DNA of 64,000 nucleotides from Bacteroidota bacterium (GCA_005787585.1 SYAL01000047.1:62001-126000); one strand, 5' to 3'; shown: positions 53,147 through 62,752, numbered from the stretch's first letter. The notes: generated by a model from the sequence alone, not told the origin. Numbers and translations: made by a program.

Positions 53147-54625
53147 ATGGTAAAAAATATTAATAAAAAAATAAATATCATTGGTTCGGGTATTGCTGGT
53201 TTGGCAGCTGCAATTCGTCTATCTAAAAAAGGTTATCGAGTTACAGTTTTTGAAAAAAATAATTATTTAGGCGGCAAGTTATCTGAACTAAAATTAGGAT
53301 CATTCCGTTTCGATAAAGGCCCATCTTTACTCACCATGCCCCATTTAATTGACGAATTAAGTGACGGTGACAATAGTTTAATTCGTATGCCTTTCAACAA
53401 ACTCAACACCTTGGCCCATTATTTTTTTGAAGATGGCACTAAAATTAAAGCAAGTGGTGTAATCAACGAATTCGCAAAAGAATTATCTGAAAAACTTAAT
53501 GAAAATGAAACCGTTGTAATAAATCACCTCAAAAAAAGTGCTTTTTATTATAAAATTACTGCCGATTTATTTTTAACTCAATCACTGAGTAAAATAAAAA
53601 ACTTTTTAAACCTTAAAACCCTTAGGGGTATTTTGTGTATTCCAAAACTAAATTTATCAAAAACCATGCATTATCAAAATGCAATTACTTTTAAAAATAA
53701 TAAAACGGTTCAAATTTTTGACCGATACGCCACTTACAATGGCTCAAACCCATTTAAAGCGCCAGCCTTATTAAATATAATACCGCATTTAGAATTTGGC
53801 TTTGGGGCCTATTTGCCAAAAAACGGAATGCATCAAATTACAAAACATTTACATCAACTTGCCTTAAATTTAGGAGTTGAATTTAAATTAAATGCTCCTG
53901 TAGAAAAAATTAATATACAAAATAACAAAGTAGAGGGCCTTACCAGTAATGGTGTGTTTTATGAATGCGGCTCTGTATTAAGTGATGTGGATATTAATTC
54001 AGTTTATGAACATTTATTGCCAAAAAAATTTATACCAAAAAAATTATTAAGCCAAGAAAAATCTAGTAGTGCTTATGTTTTTTATTTTGGAATAAATAAA
54101 GTATTCAATGAGCTAGATGTTCACAATATTTTATTTTCAGAAAATTATAAGCAAGAGTTTAATTGCTTATTTAAAGAACAAAAGCCTTATCACGACCCTA
54201 CAATTTATATCAATATTACCTCTAAATTATGTAAATTAGATGCTCCGCCAAATTGCGAAAATTGGTTTGTGATGGTTAATGCCCCACACAACACAAAAAA
54301 AGAACCTATCACTTATGGCGCAGAATTAAGAAAACAAGTGCTTTCGAAAATTAATAGAATGTTAAACACCAACTTAGAGGCTCACATCATCGAAGAGGCT
54401 GTTTTAGACCCTTATGGGATTGAAGTGCAAACCTCATCGGTGGGCGGCTCGCTTTATGGCAATGCAAGTAATAATAAATTTTCGGCCTTTTTGCGCCATG
54501 CTAACTTTAGTGGCTCTATTAAAGGATTATATTTTCTTGGTGGCAGCGCTCATCCAGGTGGCGGAATTCCATTATGTTTACTAAGTGCTAAAATTGTAGA
54601 TAATTTATTTCCTAATCAAAACTAA
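53147..54625 (+). CDS. crtD: CrtD-like carotenoid 3,4-desaturase (CrtI paralogue)
   Basis: This second CrtI-type FAD oxidoreductase is 492 residues from ATG 53147. The TTG at 53126 would lengthen it by seven and put the start inside the intergenic promoter. The N-terminus is INIIGSGIAGLAAAIRLSKK and LGGKLSELKLGSFRFDKGPS; the C-terminal signature is LYFLGGSAHPGGGIPLCLLS, which differs from CrtI and resembles hydroxyneurosporene/CrtD-type desaturases. With the CruF hydratase encoded next, it should desaturate the 3',4' bond of 1'-hydroxy carotenoids. The last base overlaps the cruF start (TAATG). The CrtD assignment rests on context plus the diverged C-terminus. Confidence 0.85.
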   Translation: MVKNINKKINIIGSGIAGLAAAIRLSKKGYRVTVFEKNNYLGGKLSELKLGSFRFDKGPSLLTMPHLIDELSDGDNSLIRMPFNKLNTLAHYFFEDGTKIKASGVINEFAKELSEKLNENETVVINHLKKSAFYYKITADLFLTQSLSKIKNFLNLKTLRGILCIPKLNLSKTMHYQNAITFKNNKTVQIFDRYATYNGSNPFKAPALLNIIPHLEFGFGAYLPKNGMHQITKHLHQLALNLGVEFKLNAPVEKINIQNNKVEGLTSNGVFYECGSVLSDVDINSVYEHLLPKKFIPKKLLSQEKSSSAYVFYFGINKVFNELDVHNILFSENYKQEFNCLFKEQKPYHDPTIYINITSKLCKLDAPPNCENWFVMVNAPHNTKKEPITYGAELRKQVLSKINRMLNTNLEAHIIEEAVLDPYGIEVQTSSVGGSLYGNASNNKFSAFLRHANFSGSIKGLYFLGGSAHPGGGIPLCLLSAKIVDNLFPNQN

Positions 54626-55272
54626 TGCCAACTTTTTTAAAAAAATATTCGCTTTATTTTTTAATTCTAGTTTATGTTTCTGGAGCTATAGGCTTTGTTA
54701 TTAATCCCATATTTTTTATCCCATTTACACCACTTACCTTAACTTTAACGACATTTATTTTTCTAATTCATCAACCCATTACAAATAAAAAATTCGCTTT
54801 AGCTTTTTTCTCTATCGCCTTAATTGGATTTACGAGTGAAGTAATTGGCGTTAAAACATCTTATGTTTTTGGAGATTACTATTACGGTAATGCACTTGGT
54901 TACAAATTATTTGGAGTGCCTTTAACAATTTCGCTAAACTGGGCACTATTAATTATTACTAGTTTTTCAATCAGTTCTAAATTATTTAAAACGCCCGTGG
55001 CTCAATCAATTCTTTCGGCATTAATTACAACTTCAGTAGATTATTTGATTGAACAATTAGCCAACCAACTTGACTTTTGGTATTTTTCCGATGGAATCGC
55101 TGGCTTTCAAAACTATTTGGCCTGGTTTTGCATCTCATTTATTTCAAGTTTATTGTTTTCTAAAACTTTATTAAAATGCAATGTTAAAATTGCAGCAATA
55201 ATTATTGGCTTACAACTACTTTTTTTTAGTTTAATTCTTTTGTTCAAAAACTTTAACTTTACATCATCATGA
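54625..55272 (+). CDS. cruF: CruF-type carotenoid 1',2'-hydratase
   Basis: CruF adds water across the 1',2' double bond of the open carotenoid end. The 215-residue protein is very hydrophobic with about six to seven membrane helices. The family (DUF422) signature is clear in FTSEVIGVKTSYVFGDYYYG near residue 72 and FGVPLTISLNWALL near residue 98; DYLIEQLANQLDFW near residue 140 is the second conserved block. It starts on the last base of crtD (TAATG overlap) and its stop overlaps the crtZ start (ATGA), so crtD-cruF-crtZ are tightly coupled. Without CruF the pathway would give only cyclic xanthophylls. Confidence 0.87.
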   Translation: MPTFLKKYSLYFLILVYVSGAIGFVINPIFFIPFTPLTLTLTTFIFLIHQPITNKKFALAFFSIALIGFTSEVIGVKTSYVFGDYYYGNALGYKLFGVPLTISLNWALLIITSFSISSKLFKTPVAQSILSALITTSVDYLIEQLANQLDFWYFSDGIAGFQNYLAWFCISFISSLLFSKTLLKCNVKIAAIIIGLQLLFFSLILLFKNFNFTSS

Positions 55273-55745
55273 TTATTTTTTTAAATATTTTTATTGTATT
55301 AATAACTTTCGCTCTAACAGAATTTTCTGCTTGGGCTAATCATAAATATATTATGCATGGCTCAATGTGGTTTTTCCATTCAGATCATCATAAAAAAGAC
55401 CACTCGAGCTGGTTTGAACGAAACGATATTTTTTTCTTAATGTACGCGATCCCCAGCTGGCTATGTATTATGCTGGGTATGATGAATGGATATGCTTGGT
55501 ACACTTGGGTTGGTTTTGGAATTGCGCTTTATGGCTTAGCTTATTTTTTTGTGCACGATATTGTAATTCACCAAAGATTTAAAGTATTAACTAAATCAAA
55601 AAATTTATACGTTTTAGCACTAAGAAGAGCTCATAAAATGCACCATAAACACATAGGTAAAGAAGATGGCGAAAGTTTTGGTATGCTATTTATTCATCCC
55701 AAATATTTTGCCGAAGCAAAAAAACTAAAGCTTGCTAATAAATAG
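55269..55745 (+). CDS. crtZ: Beta-carotene 3-hydroxylase
   Basis: CrtZ is a membrane di-iron hydroxylase adding the 3-OH to beta-ionone rings. The 158-residue protein has all histidine clusters: HKYIMH (His25 and His30), FHSDHHKKDH (His37, His40, His41, His45), HDIVIHQRF and AHKMHHKHIG near residue 125. Four hydrophobic stretches anchor it in the membrane. It overlaps cruF by four bases and precedes crtY by nine. With CrtY it makes the hydroxylated ring end of saproxanthin, or zeaxanthin if both ends cyclise. Confidence 0.94.
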   Translation: MIIFLNIFIVLITFALTEFSAWANHKYIMHGSMWFFHSDHHKKDHSSWFERNDIFFLMYAIPSWLCIMLGMMNGYAWYTWVGFGIALYGLAYFFVHDIVIHQRFKVLTKSKNLYVLALRRAHKMHHKHIGKEDGESFGMLFIHPKYFAEAKKLKLANK

Positions 55746-55754
55746 TTTTTAAAA

Positions 55755-56909
55755 ATGTCTTCTCGTATTTCATATGATTTTATTATTGCTGGCATGGGAT
55801 GTGCCGGCCTTTCTATGGCAATGCAATTAATATCCTCTAAAGTAAAATTTGATAAAGTTTTGCTTATAGATAAAGACCTTAAAAATAAAAATGATAGAAC
55901 CTGGTGCTTTTGGACCAAAGAAAAAAATAATTGGTATAATAATATTATTTTTAATAAATGGGATTCTTTTATTTTTAAAAGCAACAACTTTGAAAAAAAA
56001 ATAAAATTAAGCCCCTATTTTTATTGTATGATTAAGGGAATAGATTTTTATTCCTTTTGTATAGGTGTTATAAAAAAAGATCATAGATTTGATGTCATTA
56101 CTGATTCTATTATTGATATAAAAAGCGAAAACAATCTTGGAATTTTAACCTGCTCCAATCAAACTTACCAATCTAAATTAATTTTTAATAGCGCGCTTCG
56201 AACTCAAAAAATTAAATCTAATCACGTTAATTATCTTCAGCATTTTAAAGGCTGGCTTATCAAAACCTCCGAATATGATTTTGATACTAACAATCCTATA
56301 TTTATGGATTTTTCTGTCGATCAAAAAAACGATTGTCGCTTTGTTTATATAATTCCTCAAAATAAAAACCAAGCTTTAATAGAATACACAGGCTTTTCGC
56401 CTAATACAATTGATGATGATGAATATAATTATGAATTAAATAATTATATAAAAAATAATTTATCTATAAAAACCTATCAAATTATTGAAACCGAAAAGGG
56501 ATCAATCCCTATGGCCGAAAGTAAATTTACTAATGAATTTGGTAAAAATATTGTTAATATAGGTACAGCTGGTGGAAACAGTAAGCCTAGCACCGGTTTT
56601 ACTTTTTATTTCATTCAAAAAAATTGTCAAAAAATTATTTCTCAATTAGAAAAAAATAAAAACAAAATAATTGCTTCAAGCCGTTCTAAAAAATATCTTT
56701 TTTACGATTCGGTTTTATTAAATGTAATGAATGACAAAAAAATATCTTCGAAAAAAATTTTTATCGATTTATTTAAAAAAAACTCCCCCGTTAATTTATT
56801 AGCATTTTTAAATGAAGAAACTTCATTTGTTAAAGATCTTAAAATAATGAACTCGGTCGAAAAATTAGTTTTCATTAAATCAGCTTTTAAAATCATACTT
56901 AAGCACTGA
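55755..56909 (+). CDS. crtY: Lycopene beta-cyclase (CrtY family)
   Basis: CrtY forms beta-ionone rings at the carotenoid ends using a reduced flavin. The 384-residue protein begins with the dinucleotide motif DFIIAGMGCAGLSMAMQL and has the cyclase signature NDRTWCFW near residue 50. GSIPMAESKF and GTAGGNSKPSTGFTF (about residues 250-280) are the other conserved CrtY blocks. It is the last gene of the crtD-cruF-crtZ-crtY operon. The length is normal. For the predicted monocyclic product it must act on one end while CruF/CrtD modify the other. Confidence 0.93.
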   Translation: MSSRISYDFIIAGMGCAGLSMAMQLISSKVKFDKVLLIDKDLKNKNDRTWCFWTKEKNNWYNNIIFNKWDSFIFKSNNFEKKIKLSPYFYCMIKGIDFYSFCIGVIKKDHRFDVITDSIIDIKSENNLGILTCSNQTYQSKLIFNSALRTQKIKSNHVNYLQHFKGWLIKTSEYDFDTNNPIFMDFSVDQKNDCRFVYIIPQNKNQALIEYTGFSPNTIDDDEYNYELNNYIKNNLSIKTYQIIETEKGSIPMAESKFTNEFGKNIVNIGTAGGNSKPSTGFTFYFIQKNCQKIISQLEKNKNKIIASSRSKKYLFYDSVLLNVMNDKKISSKKIFIDLFKKNSPVNLLAFLNEETSFVKDLKIMNSVEKLVFIKSAFKIILKH

Positions 56910-56944
56910 TTAATTTATCCTGATTAGGTAGCAATAAAATAATT

Positions 56945-57442
56945 TTATTCTGCAACAGGTGGTCTTCGAGAATCTAAAATACAAGGGGTATTCCAAGGGC
57001 AAGTATAAATAATCTCATTCTTATCTATTACTTTTATTTCTTTTACGGTTATAATTATTTCTTTTATCTCTTTTTTCCATTCTGTTTTTAAACAAACGAT
57101 ATCAAAATCTCCAATTGAAAAATCTGCTGGTATTTTTTTATAATATCGCCAGGCTTCGAACGCCTTGTATTTGCCTGGTTTTAAATTAATTTTAACCTCT
57201 CCATTTTCGTTAGTTTTAACTGAGTCCACTTTTCCTTTAGAAGAAATAATAATTATTGATTGATAACTATAAGGCTTTAATTTATTTAAATTAGCCATTA
57301 TTTCTTCTGAGGGCCTAGCTCCGCCGCAATAATACTGTCTATAATTAACTTCAAAATTTACTGTTTTTTTTTGTGCATTGACAATTAATGCCCCAAAAAA
57401 AATAATTATTATACTACATTTTTTAAATATCCGCATAATCAA
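56945..57442 (-). CDS. Secreted protein of unknown function with an Ig-like/carboxypeptidase-regulatory-like core
   Basis: This 165-residue protein has a signal peptide ending IVNAQ (residue 23). The core IIISSKGKVDSVKTNENGEV followed by KINLKPGKYKAFEAW resembles the beta-sandwich of carboxypeptidase regulatory-like domains (ENGEV...L.PG.Y pattern). Cysteines at YYCGGARP, FDIVCLK and YTCPWNTPCI probably form disulfides. The C-terminus is the odd basic RRPPVAE. It is convergent with crtY. I do not recognise a named family, and no link to carotenoids is evident. Confidence 0.68.
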   Translation of the reverse strand: MIMRIFKKCSIIIIFFGALIVNAQKKTVNFEVNYRQYYCGGARPSEEIMANLNKLKPYSYQSIIIISSKGKVDSVKTNENGEVKINLKPGKYKAFEAWRYYKKIPADFSIGDFDIVCLKTEWKKEIKEIIITVKEIKVIDKNEIIYTCPWNTPCILDSRRPPVAE

Positions 57443-57569
57443 ATTTAATCGATTTTTACTCTTCTTTTATATTAATCTTTTATTGCGCTTAATAAAAAAA
57501 TTATAAAAAATATTGCTATGAAATAAACTTTTAAGTATCTTAGAGTGTTATAAATAAATATATCCAAAA

Positions 57570-60500
57570 ATGAAAAAAATAATAATCGTTTTATTATCAA
57601 TCTTAAATTCAACAAACTTTATTGCTCAAAAGTGGGTTGAAATGGCTTCAAAGCCGAACGCTAATTTTTATGAAATACAGAAAGAATTTTATAGCTCGTT
57701 TAAAGAAAAAGACATAACCATAAAAAGTACAGGATATAAGGCCTTTAAACGTTGGGAGTATTTTGTGGGCCCAAGAGTTTATCCCAGTGGAGACTTATCT
57801 GTATTATCTCAATTATCAAAAAATTATACTGATTTCTTAACACAAAATAATATAAATATAAGCGATAACTTATTACAAGTGGCAGCTCCAACATCTGCCA
57901 CATGGGTTCCGGTCGGCCCAATGGGTGCTCCCACTGGTTTAGTTGGTGGATTTGCCAGAAAAGCTGGTCGTGATAACTTTTTAACTTTTATGCCAAGCAA
58001 TACCCTCACTATTTTTGCTGGAGCTGCTTATGGGGGTTTATGGCAAACAACTAATGGCGGCACTTCATGGTCAACTAATACTGATAATTTACCAGTAACT
58101 GCTGTTTCTGATCTAGCAATCGATCCAACAAATACCTTAGTTATGTATTTAGCAACAGGTGGTGCAGATGATCTTAATTCAGGTAACCCTTCTCCTTCTG
58201 ACGGCTTATTAAAAACTACCGATGGCGGCCTTTCTTGGTTTGCCTGTGGTTTAACATTTTCTGTTTCTCAAAATAGAGTGATTAGTAAGGTGCTTATCGA
58301 CCCAAGCAACCCTCAAGTAATTTTAGTTGCAACAAGTGTGGGTATTTATAAAAGTACCAATGGAGGCCTATCTTTTATTGCAATTAATTCTAATCTTACG
58401 TGGGATTTAAAATATCATCCTACAAATCCAAATATTGTTTATGCTACTGGTACAGTTTTTTCTCGATCTACAAATGGTGGCTCAAGCTTTACAACAATTT
58501 CATCTGGAATACCAATTTCTGGCTCCAACCGCATGCAAATTGCCGTTACACCTATATCACCCAACAACGTTTATGTGGTAGCAAGTAAAAGCGCCGATAG
58601 CCAATTTTTAGGTCTTTACCGTTCATTCGATAGTGGTGTCACCTTCAGTACCGCGTCTACTTCGCCAAATATTATTGGTAACTCTTGCTCTGGTACTTCT
58701 ACTGGTCAAGGGCAGGGCTGGTATGATTTATCTATTGCTGCCTCGCCCACTAATTCAAACGAAATTGTTGTTGGTGGGGTAAATGTTTGGCGATCTACAA
58801 ATAATGGCTCTTCTTGGTCAAATATTGGTTGTTGGATAGGTAATTCTTCAACCTACGTTCATGCTGATATTCATGAATTGGAATATGCCCCTAATGGTCG
58901 CCTTTATTCTAGTAACGATGGAGGAATCTTTTATTATACCGGTAATTCTTGGGTAGACATTACTGCTCAAAGAAACATAGCTCAAATTTATAAAATTGGA
59001 CTCTCTGCTCTTACCCCTAATTTATGGATTACTGGACATCAAGATAATGGTTCTAATATTAAAAACGGCTTAAATTACATCGCTAGTTTAGCCGGCGATG
59101 GTATGGATTGTTTTATTAATAGAACAAATAACAATATTATGTTTGCCGAACAATATAATGGTAGTTTTAATAGATCTACTAATGGTGGAGTCAGTTGGAC
59201 TAGTATAACAAACGGAATTACGGGCACTGGAGCTTGGGTAACTCCGTGGAAACAAGATCCAATTACAAATACTATCTATGGTGGGCGTAATCAAATGTTT
59301 AAATCTATAAATAATGGCTCAAATTGGACCCAAATGGGAACTACTGGGGGAACGGGCTCTATCATTGAATTTGCAATTGCCCCTTCAAATAATCAAGTTA
59401 TTTATGTTTTATATTCTGGCTCCATCCGCAAAACTATTGATGGTGGATTAACCTGGACCAATGCTTCAGGAACATTTCCTGGTAACCCAACATTTATAAC
59501 AATTCATCCTAATAATCCTAATATAGCTTGGGTAACAAAAGGCGACTATTCTGCTGGACAAAAGGTTTATCAAACTACAAACGGCGGTACTTCTTGGACT
59601 AATATTAGTTCAAATCTTCCTAATTTGCCTGCCAACTGTTCTGTTTACGAGCCAAGTTCAAATAATCGAATTTATATTGGTATGGATGTGGGCGTTTATT
59701 ATAAAGATAATTCATCCTCTACCTGGACTTTATATAATGCCGGCTTGCCTAATACTCCAATAATGGATATGGAAATGACGCCCGCGTCGCCCGGTATAAT
59801 TTTTGCCGCTACTTATGGTCGAGGTGTTTATTCTGCAGATGTTATTCAAACAGCGGCTGCCCCAGTTTCTGATTTTTCTTTTGATGGTAGCATGTGTGTT
59901 GGTACAAGCAAATCTTTAACTGATAATTCTTCAAATACCCCTAGTTCTTGGAGTTGGTCTATTGCTCCAAATACTGGCGTAACATTTAATTCTTTATCGA
60001 TACAAACTCCTACCCTCACTTTTTCAAATGCTGGAACTTATACCATTTCTTTAATTTCAGGTAACAGCTTTGGTCAAAGCGCAATAATCACAAAAACAAT
60101 TTTAGTTTCCAATACGCCAACTATTGTTTTATCTAGCAATAGTATTTCTGTTTGCGATCAAGATCCTGTAACAATAATTGCCTCGGGGGCTAATACTTAT
60201 ACCTGGAGTAATTTTGGAGGCAATAATGCTTCGGCTACCTATACTTTTGGTATAAATTTTACATACACTGTTTCTAGTTCTAACAATGGCTGTATTTCAT
60301 CTCAAACAGTAGAAGTTACTGTTATTAATTGCTTGGGTATATTAGATTTGATAGCAAATAATACAAGTTTTAATGTATACCCTAATCCAGCAATTAATGA
60401 AATAACTTTAAAAATAAACGTGCCAAAAGAACTGAATGTAGCCGTTGAGTTATTCAATGTTGCAGGTAAATTAATTTTAAAAGAAAATGCGAATTTTACA

Positions 60501-60614
60501 AAAGATAAAAATGATTTTAAACTTAATATTTCTTCTATAAGCGCTGGAGCTTACTATTTAAAATTAAGTTCTAAAAAGGGAAGCACTCAAACATTAAAAG
60601 TTTTTAAAGAGTAA
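57570..60614 (+). CDS. T9SS type A secreted protein with VPS10/BNR propeller and PKD domain
   Basis: This 1014-residue exported protein has a signal peptide ending NFIAQ (residue 19). Residues 110-760 contain many BNR/VPS10-type repeats of the form TTNGGTSWSTN, STNGGLSFIAIN, STNNGSSWSNIG, SINNGSNWTQM and TIDGGLTWTNA, forming two propellers like those in glycosidases and sortilins. Residues 770-850 are PKD-like (DFSFDGSMCVGTSKSLTD), and 850-925 an Ig-like domain. The last 75 residues are the sorting domain (VYPNPAINEITLKI ... KVFKE). It is probably a surface or extracellular binding protein or glycosidase; no catalytic acid can be named. It is transcribed alone. Confidence 0.85.
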   Translation: MKKIIIVLLSILNSTNFIAQKWVEMASKPNANFYEIQKEFYSSFKEKDITIKSTGYKAFKRWEYFVGPRVYPSGDLSVLSQLSKNYTDFLTQNNINISDNLLQVAAPTSATWVPVGPMGAPTGLVGGFARKAGRDNFLTFMPSNTLTIFAGAAYGGLWQTTNGGTSWSTNTDNLPVTAVSDLAIDPTNTLVMYLATGGADDLNSGNPSPSDGLLKTTDGGLSWFACGLTFSVSQNRVISKVLIDPSNPQVILVATSVGIYKSTNGGLSFIAINSNLTWDLKYHPTNPNIVYATGTVFSRSTNGGSSFTTISSGIPISGSNRMQIAVTPISPNNVYVVASKSADSQFLGLYRSFDSGVTFSTASTSPNIIGNSCSGTSTGQGQGWYDLSIAASPTNSNEIVVGGVNVWRSTNNGSSWSNIGCWIGNSSTYVHADIHELEYAPNGRLYSSNDGGIFYYTGNSWVDITAQRNIAQIYKIGLSALTPNLWITGHQDNGSNIKNGLNYIASLAGDGMDCFINRTNNNIMFAEQYNGSFNRSTNGGVSWTSITNGITGTGAWVTPWKQDPITNTIYGGRNQMFKSINNGSNWTQMGTTGGTGSIIEFAIAPSNNQVIYVLYSGSIRKTIDGGLTWTNASGTFPGNPTFITIHPNNPNIAWVTKGDYSAGQKVYQTTNGGTSWTNISSNLPNLPANCSVYEPSSNNRIYIGMDVGVYYKDNSSSTWTLYNAGLPNTPIMDMEMTPASPGIIFAATYGRGVYSADVIQTAAAPVSDFSFDGSMCVGTSKSLTDNSSNTPSSWSWSIAPNTGVTFNSLSIQTPTLTFSNAGTYTISLISGNSFGQSAIITKTILVSNTPTIVLSSNSISVCDQDPVTIIASGANTYTWSNFGGNNASATYTFGINFTYTVSSSNNGCISSQTVEVTVINCLGILDLIANNTSFNVYPNPAINEITLKINVPKELNVAVELFNVAGKLILKENANFTKDKNDFKLNISSISAGAYYLKLSSKKGSTQTLKVFKE

Positions 60615-60732
60615 GCAATTGGTGCAACGGTATTTTGTGGAGTTTAAATTCTTATAAACAATTTTCAAGATTAAGTCGTAGCTTATTTTTTATACTGGCA
60701 ACTCTTGATGTAAACTCATTTTTAATTATCTC

Positions 60733-60777
60733 AAAAAAAATCGAAAAAAATAGCCCCGAAAAAAATAATCAAATTAC
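60733..60777 (-). repeat. Conserved 3' flank shared by FISUMP/DUF1566 genes (copy 2)
   Basis: This is the counterpart of 22631-22670, reading A8, TCGAAAAAAA, TAGCCCCG, A7, TAATCAAATT, directly against the stop of the DUF1566-like gene. A looser relative precedes the FISUMP gene at 33424 (CCCCTAATAAAAAATAATCC, then CTAAATCAAATTATTTA around 33394-33428). The rest of 60615-60732 holds nothing recognisable. Confidence 0.6.
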
Positions 60778-61161
60778 TTAATTATTATAAAAACGAACAG
60801 CTCGAACGATACATTTGAATTGCTCATAAAAGAAATGCTGGTTTCCATTTTTAAACCTCTGTTTCCATGCAAATTCTCCAAAATTCTCAGAAGAACTCCA
60901 ATAATGCTTTTTTGAAAAGCCGCCAATTTTCTCTTTGTTTTCAAATAAAAAATCAAGCTCCTCTTTAGTTGGTAACCTCCAACCTTCTCCTAATTTCGAA
61001 CAAACCTCTTTAGCATCGTACCAATTCATTTTATTAGGAAAATCATATTGTGCTATTTCTAAATTACCTATTTGGATAGGCTTACCTATAATCTCTGACG
61101 GAGATTGGGATTTGCATAAACAAATAAAAAATAATAAAAAAAAACACAATAAATTTTTCAT
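60778..61161 (-). CDS. DUF1566/FISUMP-like secreted protein
   Basis: From ATG 61161 the product is 127 residues with a signal peptide (LLCFFLLFFICLCKSQ); an in-frame ATG at 61179 adds six polar residues and is less likely. The core WYDAKEVCSKLGEGWRLPTK plus EELDFLFENK, HYWSSSENFGEFAWKQRF and FKCIVRAVRFY matches the C-type-lectin-like DUF1566 (Lcl) domain, a relative of FISUMP domains. Two cysteines (EVC, KCIV) flank the core. It is divergent from nothing nearby and convergent with the BNR protein gene. The function is unknown. Confidence 0.78.
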   Translation of the reverse strand: MKNLLCFFLLFFICLCKSQSPSEIIGKPIQIGNLEIAQYDFPNKMNWYDAKEVCSKLGEGWRLPTKEELDFLFENKEKIGGFSKKHYWSSSENFGEFAWKQRFKNGNQHFFYEQFKCIVRAVRFYNN

Positions 61162-61253
61162 AAAATCTTGTTTAAACATATAAATTTTTTATTCATTAAA
61201 CAAACAAATTTTTAAAGAGCTCATATATTTTAAAAACAATCTTCATTTTTATT

Positions 61254-62750
61254 TTAAAGCTCTTTTCGCATTCTACCTACTGGTATTTCCAATTGCTCGC
61301 GGTATTTAGCAACAGTTCTTCGAGCAATATTATACCCTTTTAAGTTGAGCTTCGAGCAAAGCTCGTCATCTGTTAATGGTTTTTGTTTGTTTTCTAATTC
61401 AATAAGTCCTTTTAAAATATTTTTTATTTCTCTGCTACTTACATCCTCTCCGCTTTCAGTGCTCATGCTTTCGCTAAAAAAAGACTTTAATAAAAAAGTG
61501 CCGTACGGGGTTTGTACATATTTACTATTTGCCATTCTCGAAATTGTAGATAAGTCTAATTTTACACGATTAGCAATGTCTTTTAATATCATTGGCTTTA
61601 TTTTATTATCATCTCCAGTTGAAAAATACTCTAACTGATGTTCTAAAATTGCTTTCATACATAAAGAGAGTGTTGCATATCTTTGATGAATTGCTTGAAT
61701 AAACCAGCTGGCTGTTTCAATTTTACTTTTTATAAACCCTGATGCTTCTTTTGCATTTTTTTGTTTAGTTGATGAATACTCTTTTAGCATTTGAGTATAA
61801 TCTTTACTAATCTTTAAATCCGGTTTATTTCTACCGTTAATACTTAACTCTGGTATACCATCACTAACTGTAATAATAAAATCAGGTATAATTGTACTAA
61901 AATTACTTTCTTTTATTTCTGAATTGCCGGGTTTGGGGTTTAAGTGTTTAATCTCCTCAATAATTTCTTTTAGCTCGTCGTGGTTTATTTCTAATTTACG
62001 AATTATTTTATCGTAATGTTTTTTAGAAAACTCTTCCATATAATTTTTAATAATCTCCAAAGCAAAAAAAACTTCTTTTGTTTTATCTTTTTTTCTTTCT
62101 AACTGAAGGGTTAAACATTCTTGTAATGATCTTGCTCCAATGCCAGCAGGGTCAAAACTTTGGATTACTTTTAATACTTTATTTACTTCAGTTATATCGG
62201 TAGTAATATTATAATTAAAAGCTAAATCGTCAACAATTAAATCAATCTCTCTTCTTAAATAGCCATCTTCTTCTAAACATCCTATTAAATAAACACCAAT
62301 TGTATATTCGCAATCAGTAATTTCTTTTAATCCTAATTGCTGTTCTAATAACTCCTGAAATCCCAATCCACCAACAACTACTAATTCTTTTGAATCATCA
62401 TCTTGACCTGTATTAGAAATTTCATATTTATACGAATCTAATTCTTCGGCGTCCATATAATCTTCAACCTCAACATCGCTAACAGAAGTTTTTAAATCAT
62501 CTTCTTTTATTTCGTCAGTATCGTCAAATTCTTCCTCTGCATCGTTATCATCATTATTTTCGTTACTAAATAATTCCTCATCATTTATTTCGCCATCAGT
62601 TTCTTCTTCTAAAGCAGGGTTTGCCTCTAATTCTTCTTTAATTCTTTCTTCTAATGCAAGGGTTGGCAATTGCAACAACTTCATTAAAAGTATTTGTTGC
62701 GGCAATAACTTTTGAGACAACTTTAATTGCTGAAATTGCTTTAAGGCCAT
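61254..62750 (-). CDS. rpoN: RNA polymerase sigma-54 factor
   Basis: Sigma-54 directs RNA polymerase to -24/-12 promoters and needs AAA+ activators. The 498-residue protein starts with the Gln/Leu-rich region I (FQQLKLSQKLLPQQILLMKL) and has an acidic region II around residues 45-110. The core-binding region contains IQSFDPAGIGARSLQECL near residue 195. The DNA-binding part ends with the RpoN box ARRTVAKYREQL near residue 480. Some Bacteroidota keep sigma-54 and others lack it. It lies three bases behind tyrS, so the two are probably co-transcribed. No sigma-54 activator is visible here. Confidence 0.95.
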   Translation of the reverse strand: MALKQFQQLKLSQKLLPQQILLMKLLQLPTLALEERIKEELEANPALEEETDGEINDEELFSNENNDDNDAEEEFDDTDEIKEDDLKTSVSDVEVEDYMDAEELDSYKYEISNTGQDDDSKELVVVGGLGFQELLEQQLGLKEITDCEYTIGVYLIGCLEEDGYLRREIDLIVDDLAFNYNITTDITEVNKVLKVIQSFDPAGIGARSLQECLTLQLERKKDKTKEVFFALEIIKNYMEEFSKKHYDKIIRKLEINHDELKEIIEEIKHLNPKPGNSEIKESNFSTIIPDFIITVSDGIPELSINGRNKPDLKISKDYTQMLKEYSSTKQKNAKEASGFIKSKIETASWFIQAIHQRYATLSLCMKAILEHQLEYFSTGDDNKIKPMILKDIANRVKLDLSTISRMANSKYVQTPYGTFLLKSFFSESMSTESGEDVSSREIKNILKGLIELENKQKPLTDDELCSKLNLKGYNIARRTVAKYREQLEIPVGRMRKEL

Positions 62751-62752
62751 AA

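Noticed and set aside
57570-60614. Recurring TTNGG-coding segments as a CRISPR or minisatellite.
   Set aside because: Spacing is irregular and each follows BNR propeller-blade logic in one open frame.
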